Shown here in pieces: positions 1-6,439 of a stretch of 19,557 bases of DNA (positions are counted from its first letter, which is position 1; the number at the start of each line of letters is the position of its first letter). The position numbers and the translations under genes were made by a program. The notes beneath the pieces are model-generated. The model was given only the letters and a program-made list of their open reading frames with translations. It made no database searches and was not told the origin of the DNA. Origin of the DNA: SFDP01 sp051653625 (GTDB lineage Bacteria; Bacillota; Clostridia; Lachnospirales; Lachnospiraceae); the NCBI GenBank assembly GCA_051653625.1, contig JBOFWM010000020.1, positions 1 through 19,557 on the forward strand, written 5' to 3'.

Positions 1-21
1 AAATTTATAAAAATTTCACTT

Positions 22-50
22 TTATTATTACGCTGTGTGATTAATAATAA
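22..50. repeat. Inverted repeat upstream of the first small gene
   Basis: A perfect 9-bp inverted repeat, TTATTATTA at 22-30 and TAATAATAA at 42-50, surrounds an 11-base spacer (31-41). It is pure A/T and no T-run follows on the plus strand, so it is a poor terminator. It could be an operator or a chance AT-rich palindrome. It lies just upstream of a possible AT-rich -10 region near 55-62, but no convincing -35 accompanies it. Confidence 0.3.
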
Positions 51-87
51 GAAGTATATTATTTAGAATATGGGAGTAGAAAAGCAG

Positions 88-297
88 ATGAGTAATAAAT
101 CACAAAGTAAAAATGGAAATAAAACAACATTTATAGTTCAAGTAATGCATCATCAAAATGCAACATGGCAAGGAAAAGTGAAATGGGTAGAAACTGGAAA
201 AGAGAAAATGTTTCGTTCCACATTAGAACTTTTAAAATTAATGGATGAAGCAATATCAGAAGGTGCAGAAATAATTACTCAAAATGAGTTAGAATAA
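88..297 (+). CDS. Small conserved-looking protein of unknown function (69 aa)
   Basis: I cannot assign a function. The protein is short and soluble, with no signal peptide or membrane segment. After a polar, Ser/Asn/Lys-rich N-terminus comes a compact core: a beta-rich stretch reading FIVQVMHHQNATWQGKVKWV, then a turn (ETGKEKMF) and one helix ending in an acidic tail (LLKLMDEAISEGAEI). The core looks like a small single-domain fold rather than random translation, and the closely spaced terminator supports a real monocistronic gene. The start is uncertain: the ATG at 70 has no ribosome binding site, whereas the ATG at 88 has GGGAG about 11 bases upstream, slightly far. I prefer 88. Confidence 0.6.
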   Translation: MSNKSQSKNGNKTTFIVQVMHHQNATWQGKVKWVETGKEKMFRSTLELLKLMDEAISEGAEIITQNELE

Positions 298-311
298 TAT
301 ATGAAAAAAAG

Positions 312-339
312 AAGGTGACACTTAGGTGCACCTTTTTTT
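312..339 (+). terminator. Rho-independent terminator of the small gene
   Basis: AAGGTG at 312-317 pairs with CACCTT at 329-334. The stem continues as CAC/GTG after a single bulged A, closing on a TTAG loop, and a run of T residues follows to 339. It sits about 15 bases past the stop codon of the small gene. Confidence 0.85.
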
Positions 340-384
340 ATATAATGAAAGTAGAATGTTTTAATAGAATTTTATAGGAAAATA

Positions 385-393
385 TGATAGAAT
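385..393 (+). promoter_or_regulatory. Possible extended -10 promoter for the HD-GYP/rsgA operon
   Basis: TGATAGAAT at 385-393 fits an extended -10 (TGN followed by TAGAAT) about 37 bases before the start codon. No good -35 is visible at the right distance. Since a terminator ends at 339, a promoter must lie between 340 and 420; this is the best candidate seen. Confidence 0.35.
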
Positions 394-429
394 CACACCA
401 AGATAATTCGAGTGTGTTTTGGAGGAAAG

Positions 430-1689
430 ATGGATATAATAACAGAAAACAACATAGTAAATCCAGTTGCAGCTATTAAGGCGGTAGGTGAAACTTTAAT
501 GTATATTGATTATCGTTTGGTTCATCATAGTAAGCGAGTAGCATATATAGCAGAAGAACTTAATAAAAGTGGTAACTTAGGATTAGATAAAAAAACATTA
601 TATTTACTTTGTTTATTTCATGATATTGGCGCATATAAAACGGATGATATTAACCAAATCGTGCAATTTGAAACACAAAATGTTTCGTGTCATTGTATTT
701 ATGGCTATTTATTTTTAAAACATTTTACGCATCTTTCAAAACATGCAAAAGTTGTACTACATCATCATTCTCCATGGACTCTCCAACAAGAAGAATTAAA
801 AGATTTAGCATTATATGGTGCTACCATAAATTTGGCTGATCGAATTGATATTTTATTTTTAAATGGTATAAATCAGAATCATTTAGATTGGATTCTTAAA
901 AATGAAAAAGAATTATTCTGTCCTACTTTAATAGAAACATTAAATAAAAATAATAGGATAGAAGGAATCGTTGAATCTTTAAAAAATGAAAAGTGGATAG
1001 ACGAAAATGAAAAGCTGATTCAAGCACTTCATATCTCTAAGGAAGAATCATTTGAGTTTTTAAAATTGTTAGTGTATTTGATTGATTTTTCAAGTAAGTA
1101 TACCGTTACGCATTCCATAAATACGGTTTCTATTTCAGTAAATATAGCAGAATATTTTAAACTGTCAGAAGAAATGATATATAAGATATATTTAGGAGCA
1201 CTTTTACATGATGTGGGAAAAATGGCAGTACCTATTGAAATATTAGAATCGCCGAATAAATTAACGGAAAATGAAATGGCTATTATGCGAACACATGTCT
1301 TAGCGACAGAACGGTTAATTAAAAATGTTGTTTCAAAAGATATTTGTAAAATGGCAATTCGTCATCATGAAAAATTAGACGGAACAGGATACCCTTATGG
1401 GATTTTAGCAGAAGAGTTAACCTTTGCGGAAAGAATCATTGGTGTAGCAGATATTGTAAGTGCACTTAGTACATCACGTAGCTATAAAGAACCGTTTCCA
1501 AAAGAGAAGATTTGCAGAATGTTAAATGATATGAAACAGAATGTTCTAGATGAAGAGATTTGTAACTACATTGTTGCAAACTATGATGAAATTATGGTCG
1601 CAACACAAAAGGATCGAATCGCTATTATTGAAACTTATCATAAAATAGTAGGTGAGTTTGAAGAATTATCTGGAAGGAAGAGAACATAA
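430..1689 (+). CDS. Tandem HD domain / HD-GYP domain phosphodiesterase
   Basis: Predicted cytosolic metal-dependent phosphohydrolase of 419 aa, most likely a cyclic-di-GMP phosphodiesterase. The N-terminal half (about 25-145) is an HD domain with candidate ligands H33, H64-D65, H111 and D137. The C-terminal half (about 220-400) is an HD-GYP domain: H228, H260-D261 in LLHDVGK, H289, H312-H313 and the signature HHEKLDGTGYP at 312-322, with D341 as a late ligand. No GGDEF, PAS or membrane segment is present, so any sensing must come from the first HD domain or a partner. The ATG at 430 is chosen because GGAGGA stands directly upstream; an in-frame GTG at 412 would include that site in the coding region. 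It is the first gene of a run that continues into rsgA after 13 bases. HD-GYP assignment is firm; substrate is inferred from the family. Confidence 0.9.
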   Translation: MDIITENNIVNPVAAIKAVGETLMYIDYRLVHHSKRVAYIAEELNKSGNLGLDKKTLYLLCLFHDIGAYKTDDINQIVQFETQNVSCHCIYGYLFLKHFTHLSKHAKVVLHHHSPWTLQQEELKDLALYGATINLADRIDILFLNGINQNHLDWILKNEKELFCPTLIETLNKNNRIEGIVESLKNEKWIDENEKLIQALHISKEESFEFLKLLVYLIDFSSKYTVTHSINTVSISVNIAEYFKLSEEMIYKIYLGALLHDVGKMAVPIEILESPNKLTENEMAIMRTHVLATERLIKNVVSKDICKMAIRHHEKLDGTGYPYGILAEELTFAERIIGVADIVSALSTSRSYKEPFPKEKICRMLNDMKQNVLDEEICNYIVANYDEIMVATQKDRIAIIETYHKIVGEFEELSGRKRT

Positions 1690-1702
1690 GGAGTAATCAT
1701 AA

Positions 1703-2776
1703 ATGGAATTAATGAAAAAGTATGGTTTAACAAATCGTTTTCTTAATGAAGCAACTATGTATCCTGATTTTATTTTAGCACGCATTGTTGCTCAATATAG
1801 AGGATTCTATAAAATAATAACAGAGAATGGAGAAATGCAAGCGGAGGTTTCTGGAAAATTTCGTTTTGAACATACTTTGCTAGAACAATTTCCTACTGTC
1901 GGAGATTATGTAATGGTTTCTTTTGAAAACCATATCAGTAATGCAATTATTCATCATATTTTAACGCGAAAAAGTGTTTTTCAAAGAACAGCAGTAGGGG
2001 TTCATGGACAGAGACAAAGTGTAGCAGCAAATATTGATGTTGTATTTATATGTATGTCTTTAAATTATAACTTTAATCTTAGTCGATTAGAGCGATATCT
2101 CAGTGTTGCTTGGGATAGTGGTGCAACACCAGTTGTACTTCTAACAAAGTCTGATTTATGTGAAAATTTACAAGAAACAGTGGAAAAGGTAGAACGCGTA
2201 TCTGCTTTTGCAGATGTGATTGCACTTTCAGCCTACGATGATGATATTGAAAAGAAGTTATCGGAGTATCTAAAACTTGGTATGACATCCGCATTTATTG
2301 GTTCATCTGGTGTTGGAAAATCCACCTTAATTAATAAATTGCTGGGGAAAGAGGTACTTGCTACATCTGAAATAGGTAGAGCAGATAAAGGGAGACATAC
2401 TACAACGGGGAGAGAATTGTTTGCTACATCTTTTGGTGGTGTGCTTATTGATACCCCAGGAATGCGAGAACTTGGAGCTGAAAGTGCTGATTTTGAAAAA
2501 GTGTTTGATGATATTGAAGAGCTTGCAACACAATGCAAATTCCATGATTGTACGCACACAAAAGAACCTGGGTGTGCCATTTTAGATGCACTAGAACGTG
2601 GGACTATTGAGGAGAGAAGATTTCAAAATTACTGCAAATTAAAAATTGAGACGGGATATGATGGTTTGACGGCAAAAGAAATTGAAACAAAAAAGTTAGA
2701 GCGTATGTTTAAGGATGTTGGAGGCATGAAAAATAAACGGAAATTCACGAAAGGGATGAGCAAATATGAATCGTAA
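1703..2776 (+). CDS. rsgA: Ribosome small subunit-dependent GTPase A (RsgA)
   Basis: RsgA is a circularly permuted GTPase that acts late in 30S subunit maturation. The 357-aa protein shows the diagnostic motif order: an N-terminal OB-fold region (about 25-105), then G4 TKSD at 148-151, G5 SA near 176, G1 GSSGVGKST at 200-208, the switch region with RADKGRHTTT near 226-235, and G3 DTPG at 250-253. A C-terminal zinc-binding knuckle follows with C278, C283, H285 and C291. Its length is near the 350-aa E. coli type rather than the shorter Bacillus YloQ type. AAGGAG lies about 10 bases before the ATG. The gene ends 11 bases inside the next coding region, implying translational coupling. Confidence 0.96.
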   Translation: MELMKKYGLTNRFLNEATMYPDFILARIVAQYRGFYKIITENGEMQAEVSGKFRFEHTLLEQFPTVGDYVMVSFENHISNAIIHHILTRKSVFQRTAVGVHGQRQSVAANIDVVFICMSLNYNFNLSRLERYLSVAWDSGATPVVLLTKSDLCENLQETVEKVERVSAFADVIALSAYDDDIEKKLSEYLKLGMTSAFIGSSGVGKSTLINKLLGKEVLATSEIGRADKGRHTTTGRELFATSFGGVLIDTPGMRELGAESADFEKVFDDIEELATQCKFHDCTHTKEPGCAILDALERGTIEERRFQNYCKLKIETGYDGLTAKEIETKKLERMFKDVGGMKNKRKFTKGMSKYES

Positions 2777-3566
2777 AAAACGAATTTGGATTGTAGTTGC
2801 CACAGTCCTTCTTATTGGAGTTGTGATTAGTTATATGTCTCGACCAATGACAATGAATGATATTTACAAGGAGCCTAATTTTATGGGCAGTGTACTTGAG
2901 GTATCGGAACGAACTATACTTGTTTTAGTAAATGAAGAGGAAGACGAACGAAGGAGCAGTGATAAAATAAGTGTTTCGTTAGATACTCAATTAAAAGATG
3001 ATAGGATACAATTTGAAGTTGGAGACATCGTACAAGTCTTTTATAATGGGGAGATAGCAGAATCCTATCCTGCACAAATTCATCATGTATATGCAATTTT
3101 ATTTAATGGGCACGATAATGCCTTATCATTTGAGGAACTTTCTACATCTTCAGAGATTGTACTTGAGACTGATATAAAAGAAGAAAAAGTTACTAGCCAG
3201 AATAAAATGGACACTACAAGTGAGTATCTCAAACAGTGCGAAAAAAAATATGCAGAACTTGAAAATGAATTGCAACACGATTTGGTAACACAGTTAGAAA
3301 TGAATGAGAATGCACAAACACAATATGAATTATGGGATAGCGCGTTAAATTATGTATGGTCCATGTTATATGATATGGATAAAATTACAGACGAGTTAAA
3401 AGAGAAACAAAAAGAGTGGATTATAAATAAAGAGAAAGATGTGGATGATGCTGGGGCTGATTATGTGGGTGGAAGTATGGAAGGAATGGTAAGGAGTCTT
3501 GAAGGCGCGCGGATTACAAAAGAAAGAACGTATGAATTAATGGAATTGCTCCAAGAAATGAAGTAA
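2766..3566 (+). CDS. Membrane-anchored protein with DUF3221-like region and LprI-like C-terminal domain
   Basis: A 266-aa protein with a short basic N-terminus and one hydrophobic segment at about 7-24, with no lipobox cysteine, so it is probably an uncleaved signal anchor with the rest outside the cell. Residues about 35-113 form a beta-rich region (FMGSVLEVSERTILVLV, then SSDKISVSL, VGDIVQVFY and ESYPAQIHHVYAI), a pattern typical of small secreted DUF3221-type domains of Firmicutes. After a polar linker, residues about 150-265 resemble the LprI/DUF1311 domain: LWDSALNYVWSMLY, LKEKQKEWIINKEK, GGSMEG and TKERTYEL. DUF1311 is found in mycobacterial LprI, reported to inhibit lysozyme. Only one cysteine is present, so the usual disulphide of that family is missing. 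It overlaps rsgA by 11 bases. The domain calls are by eye; the function is unknown. Confidence 0.7.
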   Translation: MNRKKRIWIVVATVLLIGVVISYMSRPMTMNDIYKEPNFMGSVLEVSERTILVLVNEEEDERRSSDKISVSLDTQLKDDRIQFEVGDIVQVFYNGEIAESYPAQIHHVYAILFNGHDNALSFEELSTSSEIVLETDIKEEKVTSQNKMDTTSEYLKQCEKKYAELENELQHDLVTQLEMNENAQTQYELWDSALNYVWSMLYDMDKITDELKEKQKEWIINKEKDVDDAGADYVGGSMEGMVRSLEGARITKERTYELMELLQEMK

Positions 3567-3586
3567 GAGAATAAGAAAAGGATATT

Positions 3587-4066
3587 ATGATAGAAAAAAC
3601 AATAGATGAAAAATTAATGACTCTTTCTAAAATTGCAGAACAACTAAATAAAAATAATATTACATGGGCAGTTGGAGCTTCGGCAATGTTGTATTTACGA
3701 GGTATTGTGTTGGAATTTGCAGATATAGATTTCATGATTAAAGAAGACGATTGTATCATAGCAAAGAATATTTTAATGGAGATGGGAACACTTAAAGAAT
3801 CAAATGCTGGAACTTATGCAACAAAATATTTTTATGAATTTACAGTAAATGGGATTGAACTTGATGTCATGGGCGGTTTTGCAATTGTGAAAGATAATAT
3901 TATATATGATTGCAGTCTTGATACGAGTAAGAATTTTGATCATGTAATGGTGAAAGGGGAAATGATCCCCATGGACTCTGTTCAAAATTGGTATCACTAT
4001 TATCAATTGATGGGAAGAGATAAAAAGGTGGAATTATTGAAAGTATTTATGGAGAAGAGCGTGTAA
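3587..4066 (+). CDS. Small nucleotidyltransferase-fold protein
   Basis: A 159-aa soluble protein with the sequence marks of the minimal nucleotidyltransferase superfamily. GAS at 30-32 opens the active-site loop (WAVGASAMLYLRG), D46 and D48 in FADIDFM are the paired metal ligands, and D93 in IELDVMGGF is placed as the third carboxylate. The pattern is closest to small stand-alone proteins related to antibiotic nucleotidyltransferases and AbiEii-type enzymes, but neither a substrate nor a toxin role can be read from the sequence, and no antitoxin-like gene adjoins it. AAAGGAT precedes the ATG by about 6 bases, and the gene follows its upstream neighbour by 20 bases, so it is probably the last member of the HD-GYP/rsgA operon. 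It converges with the next gene, and no intrinsic terminator is seen between them. Confidence 0.75.
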   Translation: MIEKTIDEKLMTLSKIAEQLNKNNITWAVGASAMLYLRGIVLEFADIDFMIKEDDCIIAKNILMEMGTLKESNAGTYATKYFYEFTVNGIELDVMGGFAIVKDNIIYDCSLDTSKNFDHVMVKGEMIPMDSVQNWYHYYQLMGRDKKVELLKVFMEKSV

Positions 4067-4085
4067 AAGAATAGAAAAGGAAATA

Positions 4086-4709
4086 CTATTCATTAATAAA
4101 ATATCGCAATACGGTTTTTAATTTATCGGGAGCGGTTTTTCTAAAATCGGATATATAGATTTCACGATGTCGAAAATCTGTTCTATTGAAATTATGGTTT
4201 TCGCAATATTGTTTCAGTTGATCAAAGCTCTCAGGTTCTGTATCGTAAGATCCAATATGCATCATTTGTACACATGTTCCATCTTGAATGGATTCAAGTT
4301 TCACTTCATCAATAAGATCTGACACATTCTTTTTTGATTTTACTTTTGCTAGGGCTTTATCAAAAAGTTCAGGCGTTATAAAGTCAGGTTGTCTAATCAT
4401 GATTTTATAGACAAGTTCCTCTTTACTAAAATAATTGCCTTTAATTGCTTTCTCGGATAAGCTCCAAATTCCCTCTAAAGGATAAACGGTATATTCAAAA
4501 TAACCATCAGGTGTATCACCAGATTTTGGCATCATTCGGATGGCATATGCTAAGGGGTATAATGCAGCAATACGATTTGCAAAATCTTGTTCATTTGGAT
4601 TGCCTTGTCCTTCTATTGTAAAAAAATTGTATGCTGGAACAACTAGTTTCTGAGGTTTTGTAGTAGGTAAATAAATTGTTTTTTCATGTTTTTTCCATTC
4701 GTGTTTCAT
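4086..4709 (-). CDS. GyrI-like small-molecule binding domain protein
   Basis: A 207-aa soluble stand-alone GyrI-like protein. Features of the family include the N-terminal strand with YNFFTIEGQGNPNE (near 27-40), the helix with FANRIAALYPLAYAIR, the YFEYTVYPLEGIW strand, and the C-terminal repeat with CVQMMHIGSYDTEPESFDQL and the ending HREIYISDFRKTAPDKLKT. The fold, a pair of SHS2 modules, binds small hydrophobic ligands in transcription regulators of the BmrR/Rob type and in some enzymes that hydrolyse xenobiotics. No DNA-binding domain is fused here. Read on the minus strand, AAAGGAG stands 8 bases before the ATG. It is transcribed alone, converging on the NTase gene and diverging from the YdbC/PC4 gene. 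Confidence 0.88.
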   Translation of the reverse strand: MKHEWKKHEKTIYLPTTKPQKLVVPAYNFFTIEGQGNPNEQDFANRIAALYPLAYAIRMMPKSGDTPDGYFEYTVYPLEGIWSLSEKAIKGNYFSKEELVYKIMIRQPDFITPELFDKALAKVKSKKNVSDLIDEVKLESIQDGTCVQMMHIGSYDTEPESFDQLKQYCENHNFNRTDFRHREIYISDFRKTAPDKLKTVLRYFINE

Positions 4710-4823
4710 TAAAAGGACTCCTTTTTATAGTTATAGAATTTATAGGTATTGTATCATGTACTTTTAAAAAAGAATACTGAAAAATTTAAATTACAACAAA
4801 TTATAGAATATAACAGTATTGTA

Positions 4824-4852
4824 TTGGATTTAGAAGAAGGTTTTGATAAAAT
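4824..4852 (+). promoter_or_regulatory. Sigma-A-type promoter for the YdbC/PC4 gene
   Basis: TTGGAT at 4824-4829 and TAAAAT at 4847-4852 are separated by exactly 17 bases. The predicted start of transcription is about 25 bases upstream of the AAGGAG ribosome binding site of the following gene. Confidence 0.7.
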
Positions 4853-4884
4853 AGAAATGGAATAATACAAAGAAGGAGAAACGA

Positions 4885-5100
4885 ATGGCAGAATTTAAAT
4901 ATGAAATAATAGAAGAAATTGGTGTTCTTTCAGAGAATGCAAAGGGTTGGAAGAAAGAATTAAATAAAATAAGTTGGAATGGTGGGGCGCCTAAATATGA
5001 TATAAGAGATTGGGCACCAGAGCATGAAAAAATGGGGAAAGGTGTTACACTTACAGAAGAAGAAGTGGATGCACTACTAAAAATATTGCATAAACAATAA
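4885..5100 (+). CDS. YdbC/PC4-family ssDNA-binding protein
   Basis: A 71-aa protein matching the bacterial YdbC family, relatives of eukaryotic coactivator PC4. The characteristic core is present: KYEIIEEIGVLSENAKGW, then WNGGAPKYDIRDWAPEHEKM and GKGVTLTEEE, followed by a single C-terminal helix. In this family the curved beta-sheet binds single-stranded nucleic acid as a dimer. Full length for the family. AGAAGGAG stands just before the ATG. It has its own promoter and lies 216 bases upstream of the RelA/SpoT-type gene, separated by a promoter and a terminator, so the two are unlikely to be one operon. Confidence 0.9.
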   Translation: MAEFKYEIIEEIGVLSENAKGWKKELNKISWNGGAPKYDIRDWAPEHEKMGKGVTLTEEEVDALLKILHKQ

Positions 5101-5178
5101 GAGGGAAACAAACTCACATTATAGAGTTGAAACGTGAGCTAAATTATGTATTATAATATGTCTCTTTTAAAGTTTACC

Positions 5179-5207
5179 TTGCTATTTTTCTCGTTTTAGA
5201 ATACAAT
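5179..5207 (+). promoter_or_regulatory. Promoter of a short transcript ahead of the RelA/SpoT-type gene
   Basis: TTGCTA at 5179-5184 and TACAAT at 5202-5207 have the ideal 17-base spacing. Transcription should begin near 5213-5215, only about 18 bases before the terminator stem at 5232. A second TATAAT stands at 5152-5157 with a TTGAAA at 5127-5132, but that spacing is 19 bases and less convincing. Confidence 0.65.
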
Positions 5208-5212
5208 ATACT

Positions 5213-5268
5213 AGATGAAAAGAACAGATGCAAAGACGCAGTGGTACATTTACCATTGCGTCTTTTTT
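5213..5268 (+). ncRNA. Candidate short RNA or attenuated leader (about 55 nt)
   Basis: The region between the promoter at 5179-5207 and the T-run ending near 5268 would yield an RNA of about 55 bases, most of which is the terminator hairpin itself. It matches no RNA family that I recognise, and there is no open reading frame of note within it. It may be a small RNA, or the leader of the RelA/SpoT-type gene whose coding sequence begins 48 bases further on, with read-through controlling expression. The call rests only on the promoter/terminator pair. Confidence 0.4.
5232..5268 (+). terminator. Strong intrinsic terminator upstream of the RelA/SpoT-type gene
   Basis: A 15-bp stem pairs 5232-5246 (AAAGACGCAGTGGTA) with 5251-5265 (TACCATTGCGTCTTT). 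One G-U wobble is present, the loop is CATT, and the T-run extends through 5268. It is the strongest hairpin in this part of the window, and it lies upstream of, not after, the next gene. Confidence 0.85.
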
Positions 5269-5316
5269 GTAGCAAAAAAATGAAAAACCAAAGAGTTAAG
5301 AAAGAGAATAAGATTT

Positions 5317-6294
5317 ATGAAAGTATTAAACAATTATTTATATGATGGGGATACAGTATTTAAAATATTACAAAGATATTCAAAAGATTTAAAAGATTCG
5401 GCAAAAACTACAGGAAATCAAATTGATATGGTACATTGCAATTTTATAATCCAAATTGCAGAGTTATTGCAACACAATGAATTTCTAACATCACAATCGC
5501 AAAGAATTAGAGAGTTTTATCAATATATGTCTAAAGAATATCCATTTTTGTCTTTTACATTTAAAGGGAGAATTAAGTCTTTAATACGAGCAGAAGAAAA
5601 ATTTAATGGATTTATCGTTGAATATATCTATGACTTTTATCAAAAACAGGGAGAGTTTCCATCTATATCTGAATTAAAAAAACATTTAAATAGACTACGT
5701 GATTTAATTGCTTATAGAATTGTTATATCATTACCAAAATGTAATCTGAAAGAAGGTCAAAATAAGGAAGAAGAGGAGCTAAAATATCTTTATGAAATAG
5801 CAAATTATTTGCCTGTATTTTTAGAAGAAAGAGGATTTAGTGCAGAATTATCAACATGGGAGAATAATAAGAAGTCTCATCTATTAAATGAAAACATTGC
5901 AGATTATTATAAGGATTATGTACACGATGTAAAGCCACAAGGATATCGTTCCTTGCATATTACCTTTTATGATAACAGTGCAAGATGTAATATAGAAATT
6001 CAACTTCGTACAAAAACAATGGATGATTTTGCGGAAATTGGGCCAGCAAATCATTTAGGATATGAAAAAAGACAAGAAAGTGAAAGAAGTAGACGAAGTC
6101 TTATTCCAGAGGGAAAATGTATTTATTTTGATGAAGCATTTAAGCGTTTGGAATTGTTGCAAGAATTAGATTTATCAAAAATTGATGTCAACATGTTTGC
6201 AGCAATAAATGATGTTTGTGTTAATGATGGATGTGGATTGTATAAAGGTCGATTGATTTTGCCTTATGAACATTTATCAAGATTTCAAAAATAA
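5317..6294 (+). CDS. Stand-alone RelA/SpoT-domain (p)ppGpp synthetase-like protein
   Basis: A 325-aa soluble protein with one RelA/SpoT nucleotidyltransferase domain and no HD hydrolase, TGS or ACT domain. An N-terminal helical region of about 75 residues precedes the domain. Motifs visible: FKGRIKSLIRAEEKF at 82-96 (ATP-binding helix and basic patch), LRDLIAYRIV at 127-136 with the metal ligand D129, KPQGYRSLHI at 206-215, and IEIQLRT at 226-232 with the catalytic-type glutamate E227, then a histidine in GPANHLGYE. All key synthetase positions look intact. The C-terminal 70 residues are not recognised. It is longer than typical small alarmone synthetases of about 210-260 aa. The ATG at 5317 has only a weak purine-rich stretch upstream. 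The product could be (p)ppGpp, or another pyrophosphorylated target as in toxic SAS relatives, though no antitoxin neighbour is seen. Confidence 0.85.
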   Translation: MKVLNNYLYDGDTVFKILQRYSKDLKDSAKTTGNQIDMVHCNFIIQIAELLQHNEFLTSQSQRIREFYQYMSKEYPFLSFTFKGRIKSLIRAEEKFNGFIVEYIYDFYQKQGEFPSISELKKHLNRLRDLIAYRIVISLPKCNLKEGQNKEEEELKYLYEIANYLPVFLEERGFSAELSTWENNKKSHLLNENIADYYKDYVHDVKPQGYRSLHITFYDNSARCNIEIQLRTKTMDDFAEIGPANHLGYEKRQESERSRRSLIPEGKCIYFDEAFKRLELLQELDLSKIDVNMFAAINDVCVNDGCGLYKGRLILPYEHLSRFQK

Positions 6295-6312
6295 AGTTTA
6301 TAATTAATTTAG

Positions 6313-6378
6313 AAAATAGCACTTTATTCTTTAACTCTACATGATACGGTAGAAAAAAACTAGGGGGTGCTATTTTTT
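6313..6378 (+). terminator. Long-loop terminator-like hairpin after the RelA/SpoT-type gene
   Basis: AAAATAGCAC at 6313-6322 is perfectly complementary to GTGCTATTTT at 6367-6376 and T residues follow. The 44-base loop contains its own small CTAC/GTAG inverted pair. The position, 18 bases past the stop codon, suggests it terminates the upstream gene, but the large loop is unusual and a leader role for the next operon cannot be excluded. Confidence 0.6.
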
Positions 6379-6390
6379 GTATTATAATCA

Positions 6391-6399
6391 TGCTATTAT
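6391..6399 (+). promoter_or_regulatory. Possible extended -10 promoter of the two-component operon
   Basis: TGCTATTAT at 6391-6399 is an extended -10 (TGN plus TATTAT) located just after the terminator-like hairpin and about 41 bases before the kinase start codon. The -35 position holds only weak sequence. Confidence 0.4.
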
Positions 6400-6439
6400 A
6401 GATAAAGATGTAACTTTTTCGATAGAAGGGGAAAATATC

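Noticed and set aside
412..429. GTG at 412 as start of the HD-GYP protein
   Set aside because: It would place the GGAGGA ribosome binding site inside the coding region; the ATG at 430 is positioned correctly after it.
2100..2580. Minus-strand open frames within rsgA
   Set aside because: They lie antisense to a firmly identified gene, lack ribosome binding sites and have low-complexity compositions; they are shadows of rsgA.
4070..4091. GAATAG/CTATTC inverted pair between the convergent NTase and GyrI-like genes
   Set aside because: The 6-bp A/T-rich stem lacks a T-run in either direction and overlaps a stop codon; probably chance.
5111..5138. Hairpin AACTCAC...GTGAG after the YdbC/PC4 gene
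   Set aside because: The stem is only 5 bp with a 16-base loop and no T-run; an alternative AACTC/GAGTT pairing is equally weak. I do not call it a terminator or a switch.
6377..6439. TTG at 6377 as start of the histidine kinase
   Set aside because: It sits in the T-run of a terminator-like hairpin, upstream of the likely -10, has no ribosome binding site, and would add a non-conserved 21-residue tail.
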